Source of the DNA: Euryarchaeota archaeon UBA36
GTDB lineage: Archaea > Thermoplasmatota > Poseidoniia > Poseidoniales > Thalassarchaeaceae
Assembly (NCBI GenBank): GCA_002496485.1
Contig: DAJW01000106.1
Span: 1 to 7,788, forward strand
Direction: 5' to 3'
DNA: 7,788 nt
Positions within the stretch are counted from its first letter, which is position 1; every line of letters begins with the position of its first letter. The notes beneath the pieces were generated by a model. That model was not told where the DNA came from and searched no databases. It saw nothing but the letters and a program-made list of their open reading frames with translations. Shown in pieces: positions 1 through 6,527 of the stretch. Both the position numbers and the translations under genes were made by a program.

Positions 1-635
1 ATTATACTAATTGATAACCCAATTACACCGATTGCAGAAATAACCATCAAAATCTCAACCATACCCAATTCAAAATTATTTGATTTAGACTCGACTAAAT
101 CTTCAGAATCTTCTTCACAACCTACACCAAAACAATCACCAATATTGGGAACACCATCTTCCAAATGAATATCTATTCCAACATAGATTGTATTTATCCA
201 AGAATTAGTATAATTTTCTTCAACTCTTCTTTCAACCTGATAATAATATGTCCCAGTTGAATTATTAGCTGAAAATTGGTAAGTAAATGAAATTGAACAA
301 TTCTCATCTAATAACTCTGTACCATTTTCATTTAGTTCACAGGAAAAATTCAACCAATTAGAGAATACATCATTTGACTGGGTAAAAACACCATCTCCAT
401 CTAAATCAATACTAACTCGCATGGTTACATTCTCACCGTTGTCACCCATCCTAAAATATACAGAATCTCCTTCAAAAAAATCAGTAGTTTCAGTAATGTT
501 TGAAGGCATAGGGCCATTTTCAGATAAATTAGATGTGATTATACTAGGTGTATGCGCTTCTACATCTAATGGAATGCAAGTTAACATCAATAGAGATGTC
601 GCGACAAATACTCCAATACTAAGCACCCGCATCAT
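1..635 (-). CDS. Partial secreted, membrane-anchored surface protein (C-terminus off the left edge)
   Basis: I do not recognise a named family. The minus frame is open from ATG at 635 down to the window edge, giving 211 residues without a stop. Residues 1-27 look like a signal peptide: basic MMR start, hydrophobic stretch 5-19, likely cleavage after VEA. The body is acidic and Asn/Ser/Thr-rich, with nine N-x-S/T sequons (N36, N46, N69, N96, N104, N112, N124, N125, N141) and a calcium-loop-like DLDGDG at 77-82. Cysteine pairs C99/C113 and C168/C173 could form disulfides. An acidic linker (about 168-186) leads into a hydrophobic segment from 188 to the cut end, probably a C-terminal membrane anchor, so only a short tail may be missing. 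The second Met codon is equally possible as start. It is transcribed divergently from the propeller gene. By inference it is a glycosylated cell-surface protein; ligand and role are unknown. Confidence 0.8.
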   Translation of the reverse strand, partial: MMRVLSIGVFVATSLLMLTCIPLDVEAHTPSIITSNLSENGPMPSNITETTDFFEGDSVYFRMGDNGENVTMRVSIDLDGDGVFTQSNDVFSNWLNFSCELNENGTELLDENCSISFTYQFSANNSTGTYYYQVERRVEENYTNSWINTIYVGIDIHLEDGVPNIGDCFGVGCEEDSEDLVESKSNNFELGMVEILMVISAIGVIGLSISI

Positions 636-693
636 TACTAGCCAATACCCAATAACATAAAGTCAAAACGGAAGATACTCTCGCATACTATAC
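636..693. promoter_or_regulatory. Divergent promoter region, surface protein / propeller operon
   Basis: This 58-base gap separates two divergent start codons. An AT-rich stretch at about 651-662 reads CTTTATGTTAT on the minus strand, placing a TATA-like box about 22-26 bases ahead of the minus start at 635. On the plus strand the same stretch would put transcription start near 683, about ten bases before the ATG at 694. No Shine-Dalgarno precedes either start, which fits leaderless or short-leader archaeal messages. The assignment rests on spacing and composition only. Confidence 0.35.
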
Positions 694-2484
694 ATGCGGA
701 CCAAGGAGGTGCTATTATCAGCGTTCTTAGTTACGTTATTCATCTCTAGTACTGTTTATGTATTTTCAAATTCAGATGATAAAAAAGAAACCCAACCTAA
801 GATATCATTCGATGATAATGACCCGCTTTATCAGTACGAAGGGCATGACCATTCCAATGCTTCCCAACATGAAGCCGGTACAGCTAACATGGAACTGTTA
901 GATTTCAACCCATTAACTACCCCTGGTAATGCAGAAGTTCAAGTTGCTACAACTCCAGATGGTGAAACATATGCCTACCTTGCTGGTTGGAATGATATGC
1001 ATATTGTAGATGTCACTAACCCTAATAATACTACAGTTATGGGTAAATATTCAGATCCAAATACCCAAGTTCTCGATGTAAAATATTTGGAATATAATGG
1101 CCGTGAATATATAATTCAACAGAATCAATTGATAGATCCAGGTTATGCAGATCCAAATGTAGGAGACTGGAGTGACCCAGCACAAGTTAGCGTTACTCTA
1201 ATTGACGTAACAGACAAAGAAAACCCAACTTGGATAGATTCTTGGTATGATTCAGACCACCCTAGCGGCCCACACAACCTCTATACCCATATGATCGATG
1301 GTGAATGGTACATCTTTGTTGCAAACCCTGATTATGAACAATGTGAGGATGCAATTGGAGAAGCTTGTGGTGGAGTTACCATAGCCCATCTAAATCTAGA
1401 TGGTTCAGCATCTCGTAATTTACCAGGAGTAAGAGCTTCAGGACTCGGTCATACAATAATTAAAGTTGGAGAGTATGAAGTCGCTTGGGAAACCACTAGA
1501 GGTGGATGGATTTACATCCACGATATGACTGTACAATTATGGCCGGGGGAAGACCCCAATGATCCTAGATTTGGTAGAACATTCATCTATGGTAGTTATT
1601 GGGAAGCAGGACTTAGAATTGCTGATGTTACAGATGTCCCCCATCCTGTTAATTCTCCAGAAGAATATCTTGTACACGCAACTACATGTAAATCTGGATT
1701 AGGAAATCCAATTATCTGTCGCTGGCGAGCAGAAGAAGTAGGTCTGTGGATGGACTTCTTAGATTTGGATGGCGATGGACAACCCGATAGCGGGACGACA
1801 GGTAATGAAAACGGAGGTAGAGTTTCTTACATCCATTATGCTGAACCATTCCCTGAAATGCTCGACTTATCTCACCTAGGCTATTCAGATGAACCGGTCC
1901 ATGTTACCACTGCTGCCGTCGAAGTTCTCTCGACAAGCGTTGGAACAGGAATCATCTATCTTATCGATACAACAGAGTACACATTAGTAGATGGGCAATT
2001 TAAATTCAAACCTAAATTAATTAGGGATTGGGAAATTCCAACAGCAAATGACCATTGCTATGGTGCTGATTGCGTAGAACATCCTCATGATGATGAATGG
2101 TTGTTATTTTCACCCCATAATCTAGATAGTGCTTATTTCCCAACAACAGAAATCGAAGATCAAAGTAGAGGTGGAGATTGGGATGCAAGGTTATACATCT
2201 CACATTATCATGCTGGTTTGTGGGTTGTTGACATCGAGACATTGGTATCTCCTACCAATCCCGACGACAGAGTTGCTACGCACACAGAGGCAACAGTTGC
2301 TTGGTACCTACCCCATGGAGAAGATGGACAGGTTCTAGGCTCAGATTTCTATGACTTCTCATGGGTTCCTTATTTATGGGCAGTTGAACATCACAATGGA
2401 ATAACATATTCATCTTGTATTTCTACAGGACTTTATGTTACACAATTAGATATAGATAAACCATATTTAGGTTATGATATTTGA
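694..2484 (+). CDS. Exported LVIVD-repeat beta-propeller protein
   Basis: This 596-residue protein has an N-terminal hydrophobic stretch (about 6-25) after a short basic start, acting as signal peptide or membrane anchor, so it should face outside. A linker (28-70) contains a small His cluster (H51, H53, H59). The rest has LVIVD-type propeller strands: MHIVDVTNP (102-110), VTLIDVTDKENP (167-178), LRIADVTD (307-314), IYLIDTTEY (421-429), LWVVDIETLVSP (509-520) and LYVTQLDIDKP (580-590), about six blades. A calcium-loop-like DLDGDG lies at 357-362. Cysteine pairs C217/C225, C332/C342 and C455/C460 may be disulfides. Histidines are abundant (25 by eye), several near blade turns (H199, H253, H403, H454, H463, H465, H475, H504, H506, H566, H567). 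LVIVD families have no single known reaction. Its partner is the Sco gene nine bases downstream, so a metal-dependent extracytoplasmic role is plausible but unproven. The ATG at 694 is used because no ATG, GTG or TTG follows closely enough behind the SD-like AAGGAGGTG at 703-711. Confidence 0.85.
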   Translation: MRTKEVLLSAFLVTLFISSTVYVFSNSDDKKETQPKISFDDNDPLYQYEGHDHSNASQHEAGTANMELLDFNPLTTPGNAEVQVATTPDGETYAYLAGWNDMHIVDVTNPNNTTVMGKYSDPNTQVLDVKYLEYNGREYIIQQNQLIDPGYADPNVGDWSDPAQVSVTLIDVTDKENPTWIDSWYDSDHPSGPHNLYTHMIDGEWYIFVANPDYEQCEDAIGEACGGVTIAHLNLDGSASRNLPGVRASGLGHTIIKVGEYEVAWETTRGGWIYIHDMTVQLWPGEDPNDPRFGRTFIYGSYWEAGLRIADVTDVPHPVNSPEEYLVHATTCKSGLGNPIICRWRAEEVGLWMDFLDLDGDGQPDSGTTGNENGGRVSYIHYAEPFPEMLDLSHLGYSDEPVHVTTAAVEVLSTSVGTGIIYLIDTTEYTLVDGQFKFKPKLIRDWEIPTANDHCYGADCVEHPHDDEWLLFSPHNLDSAYFPTTEIEDQSRGGDWDARLYISHYHAGLWVVDIETLVSPTNPDDRVATHTEATVAWYLPHGEDGQVLGSDFYDFSWVPYLWAVEHHNGITYSSCISTGLYVTQLDIDKPYLGYDI

Positions 2485-2490
2485 GGTGGG
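2483..2490 (+). promoter_or_regulatory. Shine-Dalgarno of the Sco gene, overlapping the propeller stop
   Basis: GAGGTGGG begins inside the TGA stop of the propeller gene (2482-2484) and ends three bases before the TTG start at 2494. It decides this non-ATG start and implies translational coupling of the two genes. Confidence 0.7.
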
Positions 2491-2493
2491 AAT

Positions 2494-3162
2494 TTGAAAA
2501 AGTGGTTAATTGCATTATTATTAACAATAATTATGTGTACACCAGGATGCATGTCTACTCCAGAATCCACATTTTTCGGTAACTTTCATGGAGACCTAAT
2601 AGAGAACGGAAAGAAGGCAAACGATTTCACGCTGATTACAAACGACAATCAAACATATAACTTCAAAGAATCGACCGAAGGAAAGGTTGTAATCATAGCA
2701 TTTTTATTCACTAATTGCTATGATATATGTCCAATTGTGACTCATAATCTAAGGATTGTTCACGAATCATTAAACCAATCACAACTTGACAAAATAGAAT
2801 TCTTGACAATTACTGTTGACCCATGGAGGGATAACACATCCATTTTAACAGAATGGAAATTAGGGACAAAGTCTAATTGGACACACTTAACCATTAACGA
2901 CGTTGATCCTGAATCTTCAGAATTTAATGAATTAAGTGCTGTTTGGAATAATTTCAATGTTGGCTTTTCTATTGAAACAAATCAAACAGAACAAACCTCC
3001 GGTAGACACCATCCGGGCGATTATGATATTGACCATTCAACCGGAACCATTCTCATAGACCATAATGGGTATCAAAGAATATGGTGGGGAGATTATGATT
3101 GGATTATTGATCTTGTCCAAGAAGATTTATTGGAACTAGTTTCCCAAATGGATGATAATTAA
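2494..3162 (+). CDS. Sco1/SenC-family copper chaperone lipoprotein
   Basis: This is a 222-residue Sco1/SenC/PrrC-type thioredoxin-fold protein. Family members deliver copper to the CuA site of cytochrome c oxidase, and some serve other copper enzymes or act as thiol-disulfide reductases. The N-terminus is a lipoprotein-like signal (KKW, hydrophobic 4-14, candidate lipobox TPGC with C19), so it should sit on the outer face of the membrane. All expected copper ligands are visible: C75 and C79 in TNCYDICP, and H181 in DIDHSTG. The typical TVDPWRD segment is at 107-113. Two extra histidines (H172, H173) lie just before the conserved one. Translation starts at TTG, supported by the GAGGTGGG ribosome site. 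It follows the propeller gene by nine bases, so the two are probably one operon. No oxidase subunit is present in the window, leaving its target open: cytochrome oxidase elsewhere, or the propeller itself. Confidence 0.9.
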   Translation: MKKWLIALLLTIIMCTPGCMSTPESTFFGNFHGDLIENGKKANDFTLITNDNQTYNFKESTEGKVVIIAFLFTNCYDICPIVTHNLRIVHESLNQSQLDKIEFLTITVDPWRDNTSILTEWKLGTKSNWTHLTINDVDPESSEFNELSAVWNNFNVGFSIETNQTEQTSGRHHPGDYDIDHSTGTILIDHNGYQRIWWGDYDWIIDLVQEDLLELVSQMDDN

Positions 3163-3243
3163 TTTCCTTCAATTTACATGTTTAGGAAATCAAATTCCGC
3201 TAAAGGGCTAATCATTAAGAGGGGCTATCTGCGGGATTAAATC

Positions 3244-4053
3244 ATGGCAACTGTCCGATTGGATCAGAAGAGCCGAGCACTAACCCGCTCAGTTCCAGAT
3301 TCATATCACTCAGCACTTGCTAATTATTTTGGTAGCGGGCCAACCGACATTGAACTTGCCAGAGCACAACACTCTGCATATTGCGAAGCAATGAAAGCAT
3401 CAGGAATAGAGGTAACAGTATTATCAGCGGATGAAAATCATCCGGATTGCATCTTTGTAGAAGATCAAGCAGTAATTATTGATGGACACGTCTTACTCCC
3501 TGTACCGGGCCACCCGTCTAGAGTAAATGAGCAACCACCAATAGCAGATTATTTAATTGAAAAAATGGGCGGCGCACAAATCTGTCGAATGAGCGGGGAC
3601 GCTCGAATGGATGGAGGCGACATTCTCAGACTTGGTGACTTATTTTTTGTTGGGCGCTCCTCTAGAACTAACGATGAAGGAATAAAAGAATTAGAAGACC
3701 TACTTCACCATTTAAATTATGAGCTTAGAATAATTGATATTCCAGAAGGAGCCCTTCATCTTACGAGTATAGCATCTACTCCTACAGACAATGTAATCAT
3801 AGCCCCAGAAGGAATGCTTTCAAAAGATGCTTTTGGAGAACTTCCAGAAGGTTCAGAAGTATACTGGATGCCAATTGAAGAGACATATGGTTGTAATACA
3901 ATTGGATTACCAGGTAATAAAGTACTTGTTGCAGAAGGCTATCCAACAGTTTTAGAAAAAATGCAAGAATTAGGTTTGGAGTCAGTGGTTTTAGATGTTA
4001 GCCAATTTCGAGCAGGCGATGGTTCCTTGACCTGCTGCTCATTATTCTATTGA
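3244..4053 (+). CDS. Dimethylarginine dimethylaminohydrolase-like enzyme (guanidino-modifying superfamily)
   Basis: This 269-residue protein matches DDAH, which hydrolyses methylated arginine to citrulline plus methylamine or dimethylamine. It belongs to the pentein fold family with arginine deiminase and amidinotransferases. Visible motifs in order: HPDCIFVEDQA (66-76; D68, E73 and D74 at substrate-binding positions), MDGGDIL (122-128; triad Asp D123), GRSSRTN (137-143), LHLTS (171-175; catalytic H172), GCN (216-218) and DGSLTCCSLF at the very C-terminus with nucleophile C264. The triad acid is Asp, as in mammalian DDAH, rather than the Glu of the Pseudomonas enzyme. Length is normal. No signal peptide, so cytoplasmic. 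Related roles such as arginine deiminase cannot be fully excluded, but the short single-domain length favours DDAH. No carbamate kinase or ornithine carbamoyltransferase lies nearby. The start lacks a clear SD. The stop abuts the stop of the convergent neighbour. Confidence 0.85.
   Translation: MATVRLDQKSRALTRSVPDSYHSALANYFGSGPTDIELARAQHSAYCEAMKASGIEVTVLSADENHPDCIFVEDQAVIIDGHVLLPVPGHPSRVNEQPPIADYLIEKMGGAQICRMSGDARMDGGDILRLGDLFFVGRSSRTNDEGIKELEDLLHHLNYELRIIDIPEGALHLTSIASTPTDNVIIAPEGMLSKDAFGELPEGSEVYWMPIEETYGCNTIGLPGNKVLVAEGYPTVLEKMQELGLESVVLDVSQFRAGDGSLTCCSLFY
3956..3961 (-). terminator. Possible U-tract terminator for the 131-residue gene
   Basis: Six A on the plus strand give a T6 run on the minus strand about 93 bases beyond the stop of the minus-strand gene ending at 4054. 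Archaeal termination often uses U-tracts without a hairpin. The run lies inside the DDAH coding region, so it could be coincidental. Confidence 0.2.
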
Positions 4054-4449
4054 TTATTCAAATCTAGCATTTGGATTAAATGCTATTTCACACCACTTAC
4101 CCAATTCAGTGATAATTTGATTTTTATTTTTGCTGCTTAGAGAACCATTATTCCACTCAATTTTTACATTGTCAACGAATAGATAACTATTTTTTGAGGC
4201 TATAAATTGAAGATTTTTTTGATGATCTAAATACAAACCAATTTCAAAAACTAACCATGGGTCATCACAATCAATCAATTTTGTGAATTTTTCTGAGAAA
4301 ATAAAACTAACGAAATCCTCAATTGAATAAAATGAACATAATGTGTTTAGAGTATCTAATAATTCTAAAGATTCCTCTGACAGACCACCAGGAGATTCAT
4401 TTATTTGCTTAGATTTAACCATAGTTAAGAGTGGTAAATCATCTCCCAT
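4054..4449 (-). CDS. Hypothetical protein, 131 residues
   Basis: I do not recognise this protein. It is acidic, without signal peptide or membrane segment, so probably cytoplasmic. The N-terminal part (about 1-25) is polar and probably flexible; 24-60 looks helical (SEESLELLDTLNTLCSFYSI, then a Phe-rich segment); 65-105 looks like alternating strands (LVFEIGLYL, LQFIASKN, YLFVDNVKIEW); a final helix around 111-124 contains a Trp-Cys pair. Helix-then-sheet order suggests a small globular alpha+beta domain. The stop TAA (4054-4056 on the plus strand) directly touches the TGA of the convergent DDAH gene. It is divergent from the LysE exporter, sharing an AT-rich region with a palindrome. The ATG at 4449 has no SD. 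A second Met at residue 10 is an alternative start. The continuous frame, placement and promoter-like upstream sequence support a real gene, but not its function. Confidence 0.65.
   Translation of the reverse strand: MGDDLPLLTMVKSKQINESPGGLSEESLELLDTLNTLCSFYSIEDFVSFIFSEKFTKLIDCDDPWLVFEIGLYLDHQKNLQFIASKNSYLFVDNVKIEWNNGSLSSKNKNQIITELGKWCEIAFNPNARFE
4117..4131 (+). terminator. Possible U-rich terminator for the DDAH gene
   Basis: A T-rich run (TTGATTTTTATTTTT) lies about 65-78 bases past the DDAH stop on the plus strand. It has no hairpin, as is usual for archaeal U-tract termination, and sits antisense within the convergent 131-residue gene. Support is by position and composition only. Confidence 0.25.
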
Positions 4450-4531
4450 AGGTAATTTGTATCAATTATAATTGATAATTATATTCATTCCATTTCAAAA
4501 CAACTATACAATAAATTGTTTTATCATGTGC
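4450..4531. promoter_or_regulatory. Divergent promoter region with TATA-like boxes (131-residue gene / LysE exporter)
   Basis: This 82-base gap lies between divergent starts at 4449 (minus) and 4532 (plus) and is extremely AT-rich. For the plus gene, TATACAATAAA at about 4505-4515 centres 22-26 bases before the ATG at 4532, supporting a leaderless start there. For the minus gene, AT-rich sequence around 4470-4480 has matching spacing from 4449 and overlaps the palindrome listed separately. Confidence 0.4.
4460..4477. repeat. Perfect 18-bp palindrome, candidate operator
   Basis: TATCAATTATAATTGATA is its own reverse complement over all 18 bases, and symmetry breaks at the next pair. It lies 11 bases upstream of the minus-strand start at 4449 and overlaps the expected TATA position for that gene. 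A symmetric site here could bind a dimeric regulator controlling either or both divergent genes; which regulator is unknown. AT-rich sequence raises the chance of palindromes, so function is inferred. Confidence 0.45.
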
Positions 4532-5143
4532 ATGGAATGGGAGTCTTTAGCATATTTATTGGCTTTATTATGTGCTGGTTTAATAACCCCGGGCCCCAAT
4601 AATATAACCTGTACAGTTCATGCAGCAATACACGGAAAAAAGAGCAATTATTCACTAATTACAGGAATGGCAGTAGGTTTTATTTCGATTCATTTTATTT
4701 GTGGATTTGCTGTTGATTCATTTGACGAAGAGAGCACCATTGGATTGATTTTAAACATATTAGGCTCTATTTTTATGTTTTTAATTGCCATTGCAATTTT
4801 ACTTCTCGGGCGCTCAAATAAAATTCTTGAATTCCCTGAAAGCATTCCTAAAATTGGTTTTAAAACGGGCGTTTTGATGCAATATGTGAATGGAAAAGAA
4901 TGGGTAATGGTATTCATGATAATGTCCAAATTCCTTAGTGATTTTGGTGGTGGTATTCTAGGAATAATTATTATTTCATCAATTACTACATCAGGGGGAA
5001 TAATTGCAATGTTGTTATGGTCAAGTCTCGGTTCAAAGATAAAATCAAAACTGGAACAACCGGGATTCTTGAAAACGTCATTTACTATTCTTGGAGTTTT
5101 ATTACTTATTCTAGCAACAATACTTACTGTAAGAGGTCTATGA
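4532..5143 (+). CDS. LysE/RhtB-family amino-acid exporter
   Basis: This 203-residue integral membrane protein belongs to the LysE/RhtB translocator family, whose members export amino acids such as lysine, arginine or homoserine. The family signature TPGPNN is at 19-24 in the first membrane segment, and the second conserved block appears as FKTGVLMQYVNGK (110-122), where the usual NPK is NGK. About six hydrophobic segments are seen: 5-18, 42-60, 69-92, 123-132, 140-163 and 183-200, with a basic loop at 169-174. The substrate cannot be read from sequence. I start at ATG 4532 because a TATA-like box lies about 25 bases upstream; ATG 4526 would add two residues, and a TTG farther upstream is much less likely. 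Its last six bases overlap the convergent HTH regulator gene. That regulator and the palindrome upstream are candidates for controlling it, which is an inference. Confidence 0.85.
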   Translation: MEWESLAYLLALLCAGLITPGPNNITCTVHAAIHGKKSNYSLITGMAVGFISIHFICGFAVDSFDEESTIGLILNILGSIFMFLIAIAILLLGRSNKILEFPESIPKIGFKTGVLMQYVNGKEWVMVFMIMSKFLSDFGGGILGIIIISSITTSGGIIAMLLWSSLGSKIKSKLEQPGFLKTSFTILGVLLLILATILTVRGL

Positions 5144-5815
5144 AAGAGATATCTGTTTAGCCCAAGAATTGACAATTATACTTTCAGCATATTGTAAATG
5201 TTCGGCGACAGTTCCTTGTTGAATACTTAATAAATCAGCAATGTCTTTCTGTGTACATTTTCTTGGAGTATCATAATATCCCATTTCAACAGCAGTCCTC
5301 ATTACAACATGTCTTCGCTCAGGTAATTTAGGTGCAGCAATCCAATCTGCACTAATGGTTTTTGAAATCCTCATTTCTAATTTCTCTGGAATCAATGATA
5401 CTAAATTATCTCGTGCATATTTCAGACCCTTGGAAGTTCCCTGTATGGTCATAAAAAATCCACCTTCCTTTGAAATAAATGTTGGAGGAACAACCCAACA
5501 CTCCTCTTCCTTTGCTATCATAACTTGAATAGTTCCTGGAGTTTTAACCTTAACATAAGCAAAACCATCACCCTCCAACAAAATCTTTTCAATTTGAAAA
5601 CTGTCTTTCAGTAGATCGTTTCGTTCCAATGACTTTACATCACTAAATTCCACCCTAGCAATACATCTTGGTATTGAATCTTCAGGACCTAGGCCAACTA
5701 TCATCTCTACTTTGGAGAAAAATTTGTTAATTATTGCCCCTGGTAGATGTTGTGCTTGATTATTACTAATTTTTACTTGGAAAAAACGTAAACCATTAGC
5801 ACCATTAGCAGCCAT
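5138..5815 (-). CDS. HTH_10 (bacterio-opsin activator type) transcriptional regulator
   Basis: This 225-residue protein ends in a clear HTH_10 domain (about 163-216), the DNA-binding module of archaeal Bat-like regulators. Diagnostic features are LPERRHVVMRTAVEMGYYDTP (split as 164-184), the Lys-Asp-Ile-Ala-Asp-Leu-Leu helix (190-196) and the recognition helix region GTVAEHLQYAES (201-212). The N-terminal 160 residues are a mixed alpha/beta region of the kind seen in this family, with no PAS or GAF signature I can name and no membrane segment; it may sense a ligand. Two cysteines (C51, C106) are present but no metal motif. It lies 30 bases after the SDR gene on the same strand. No SD precedes ATG 5815, but a TATA-like box sits at the right distance, so it may be transcribed alone as well as by read-through. 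Its stop overlaps the exporter's end. Its target genes are unknown; despite the domain name, no rhodopsin gene is in the window. Confidence 0.87.
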   Translation of the reverse strand: MAANGANGLRFFQVKISNNQAQHLPGAIINKFFSKVEMIVGLGPEDSIPRCIARVEFSDVKSLERNDLLKDSFQIEKILLEGDGFAYVKVKTPGTIQVMIAKEEECWVVPPTFISKEGGFFMTIQGTSKGLKYARDNLVSLIPEKLEMRISKTISADWIAAPKLPERRHVVMRTAVEMGYYDTPRKCTQKDIADLLSIQQGTVAEHLQYAESIIVNSWAKQISLS

Positions 5816-5831
5816 AAATAGCCTAAAAACC

Positions 5832-5844
5832 GGTATTAAATAAC
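5832..5844 (-). promoter_or_regulatory. TATA-like promoter of the HTH_10 regulator
   Basis: On the minus strand GTTATTTAATACC lies in the 30-base gap after the SDR stop, centred about 23 bases ahead of ATG 5815. There is no SD between it and the start, as expected for a leaderless archaeal transcript. Confidence 0.45.
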
Positions 5845-5845
5845 T

Positions 5846-6523
5846 TCACCAGTTAATTTCCTTCCCATCAAAAGACATGAATTTCCCACTATCTTCCAAT
5901 TTGTGATTTTCAACCAACTTCATCATTCCATTAACACTGTCTTCGAGTTCAACGGGAGCTTTATCGCCCCCCATTCTTGTTTTTACCCATCCAGGGTGCA
6001 AGATTAGAAAGGATATGTTATCTTCCAAACATTCTTTTTTCATTGAAACTGCGAACATATTCAATGCTGTTTTTGATGCTCTGTAAGCATATGACCGCCC
6101 AATTTTACAATCATCAATAGATCCCATCAAACTACTAATCATGATTATTTTTGTTAAATCTCCACCCTTTAATTTCGGATACAATGATTTAACCATTCTT
6201 ACAGGCCCTAGAGAATTAATATTTATGACTTCTAAGGCCCACTCATCATCAATTTCTTCAACCGACCTCCATCTACCATCCGGAACTCCAGCATTATTGA
6301 TTAGCAAGTCAATATTGTCATCAATTTTCATCGAGAATTCAGAAATAGAATCATTGTTAGTTACATCCAGTTTTAAAGGAATTAAGTTTGAATTTTCAAT
6401 AATTTTCAATCCACCCAAATCATTTCTATATCCAGCATATACTTTCCAACCTTCTTCTAAAAGTTTGGATGTCCAGAAATTACCAATTCCCCTATTTGCC
6501 CCAGTCACAACCGCAACCCGCAT
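5846..6523 (-). CDS. Short-chain dehydrogenase/reductase (CsgA / sniffer carbonyl-reductase-like)
   Basis: A 225-residue classical SDR that would reduce or oxidise a carbonyl/alcohol using NAD(P)H in the cytoplasm. All core motifs are present: cofactor loop TGANRGIG (7-14), R33 after the second strand hinting at NADP(H), DVT at 53-55, NNAG at 76-79, N103, catalytic S131, Y147 and K151 (YRASK), and HPGWVKTRMGG at 176-186. The HPGWV-T-MGG ending and short length resemble CsgA/C-factor and sniffer-type carbonyl reductases; the substrate cannot be deduced. The start is set at ATG 6523 because GGGTGGT lies six bases upstream and the protein begins directly with the first Rossmann strand; an ATG at 6553 would overlap the preceding gene and add ten non-conserved residues. 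It follows the 113-residue gene by four bases (translational coupling) and precedes the HTH_10 regulator by 30 bases. Confidence 0.9.
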   Translation of the reverse strand: MRVAVVTGANRGIGNFWTSKLLEEGWKVYAGYRNDLGGLKIIENSNLIPLKLDVTNNDSISEFSMKIDDNIDLLINNAGVPDGRWRSVEEIDDEWALEVININSLGPVRMVKSLYPKLKGGDLTKIIMISSLMGSIDDCKIGRSYAYRASKTALNMFAVSMKKECLEDNISFLILHPGWVKTRMGGDKAPVELEDSVNGMMKLVENHKLEDSGKFMSFDGKEINW

Positions 6524-6527
6524 AATA

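Noticed and set aside
421..660. Plus-strand 79-codon frame
   Set aside because: It is antisense to the surface protein, whose minus frame has a signal peptide, a membrane anchor and no stop through to the edge.
2021..2338. Short frames on both strands inside the propeller gene
   Set aside because: They are alternative frames within a clear 596-residue coding region, without their own start signals or motifs.
4472..4531. TTG start at 4472 for the exporter
   Set aside because: It lies within the palindrome and promoter region, and the added residues are not family-like.
4690..5175. Minus-strand open frame (161 codons) opposite the LysE exporter
   Set aside because: The plus strand carries the family signature TPGPNN and membrane segments; the reverse frame is a shadow rich in Ile/Pro without motifs, and it also overlaps the HTH_10 end.
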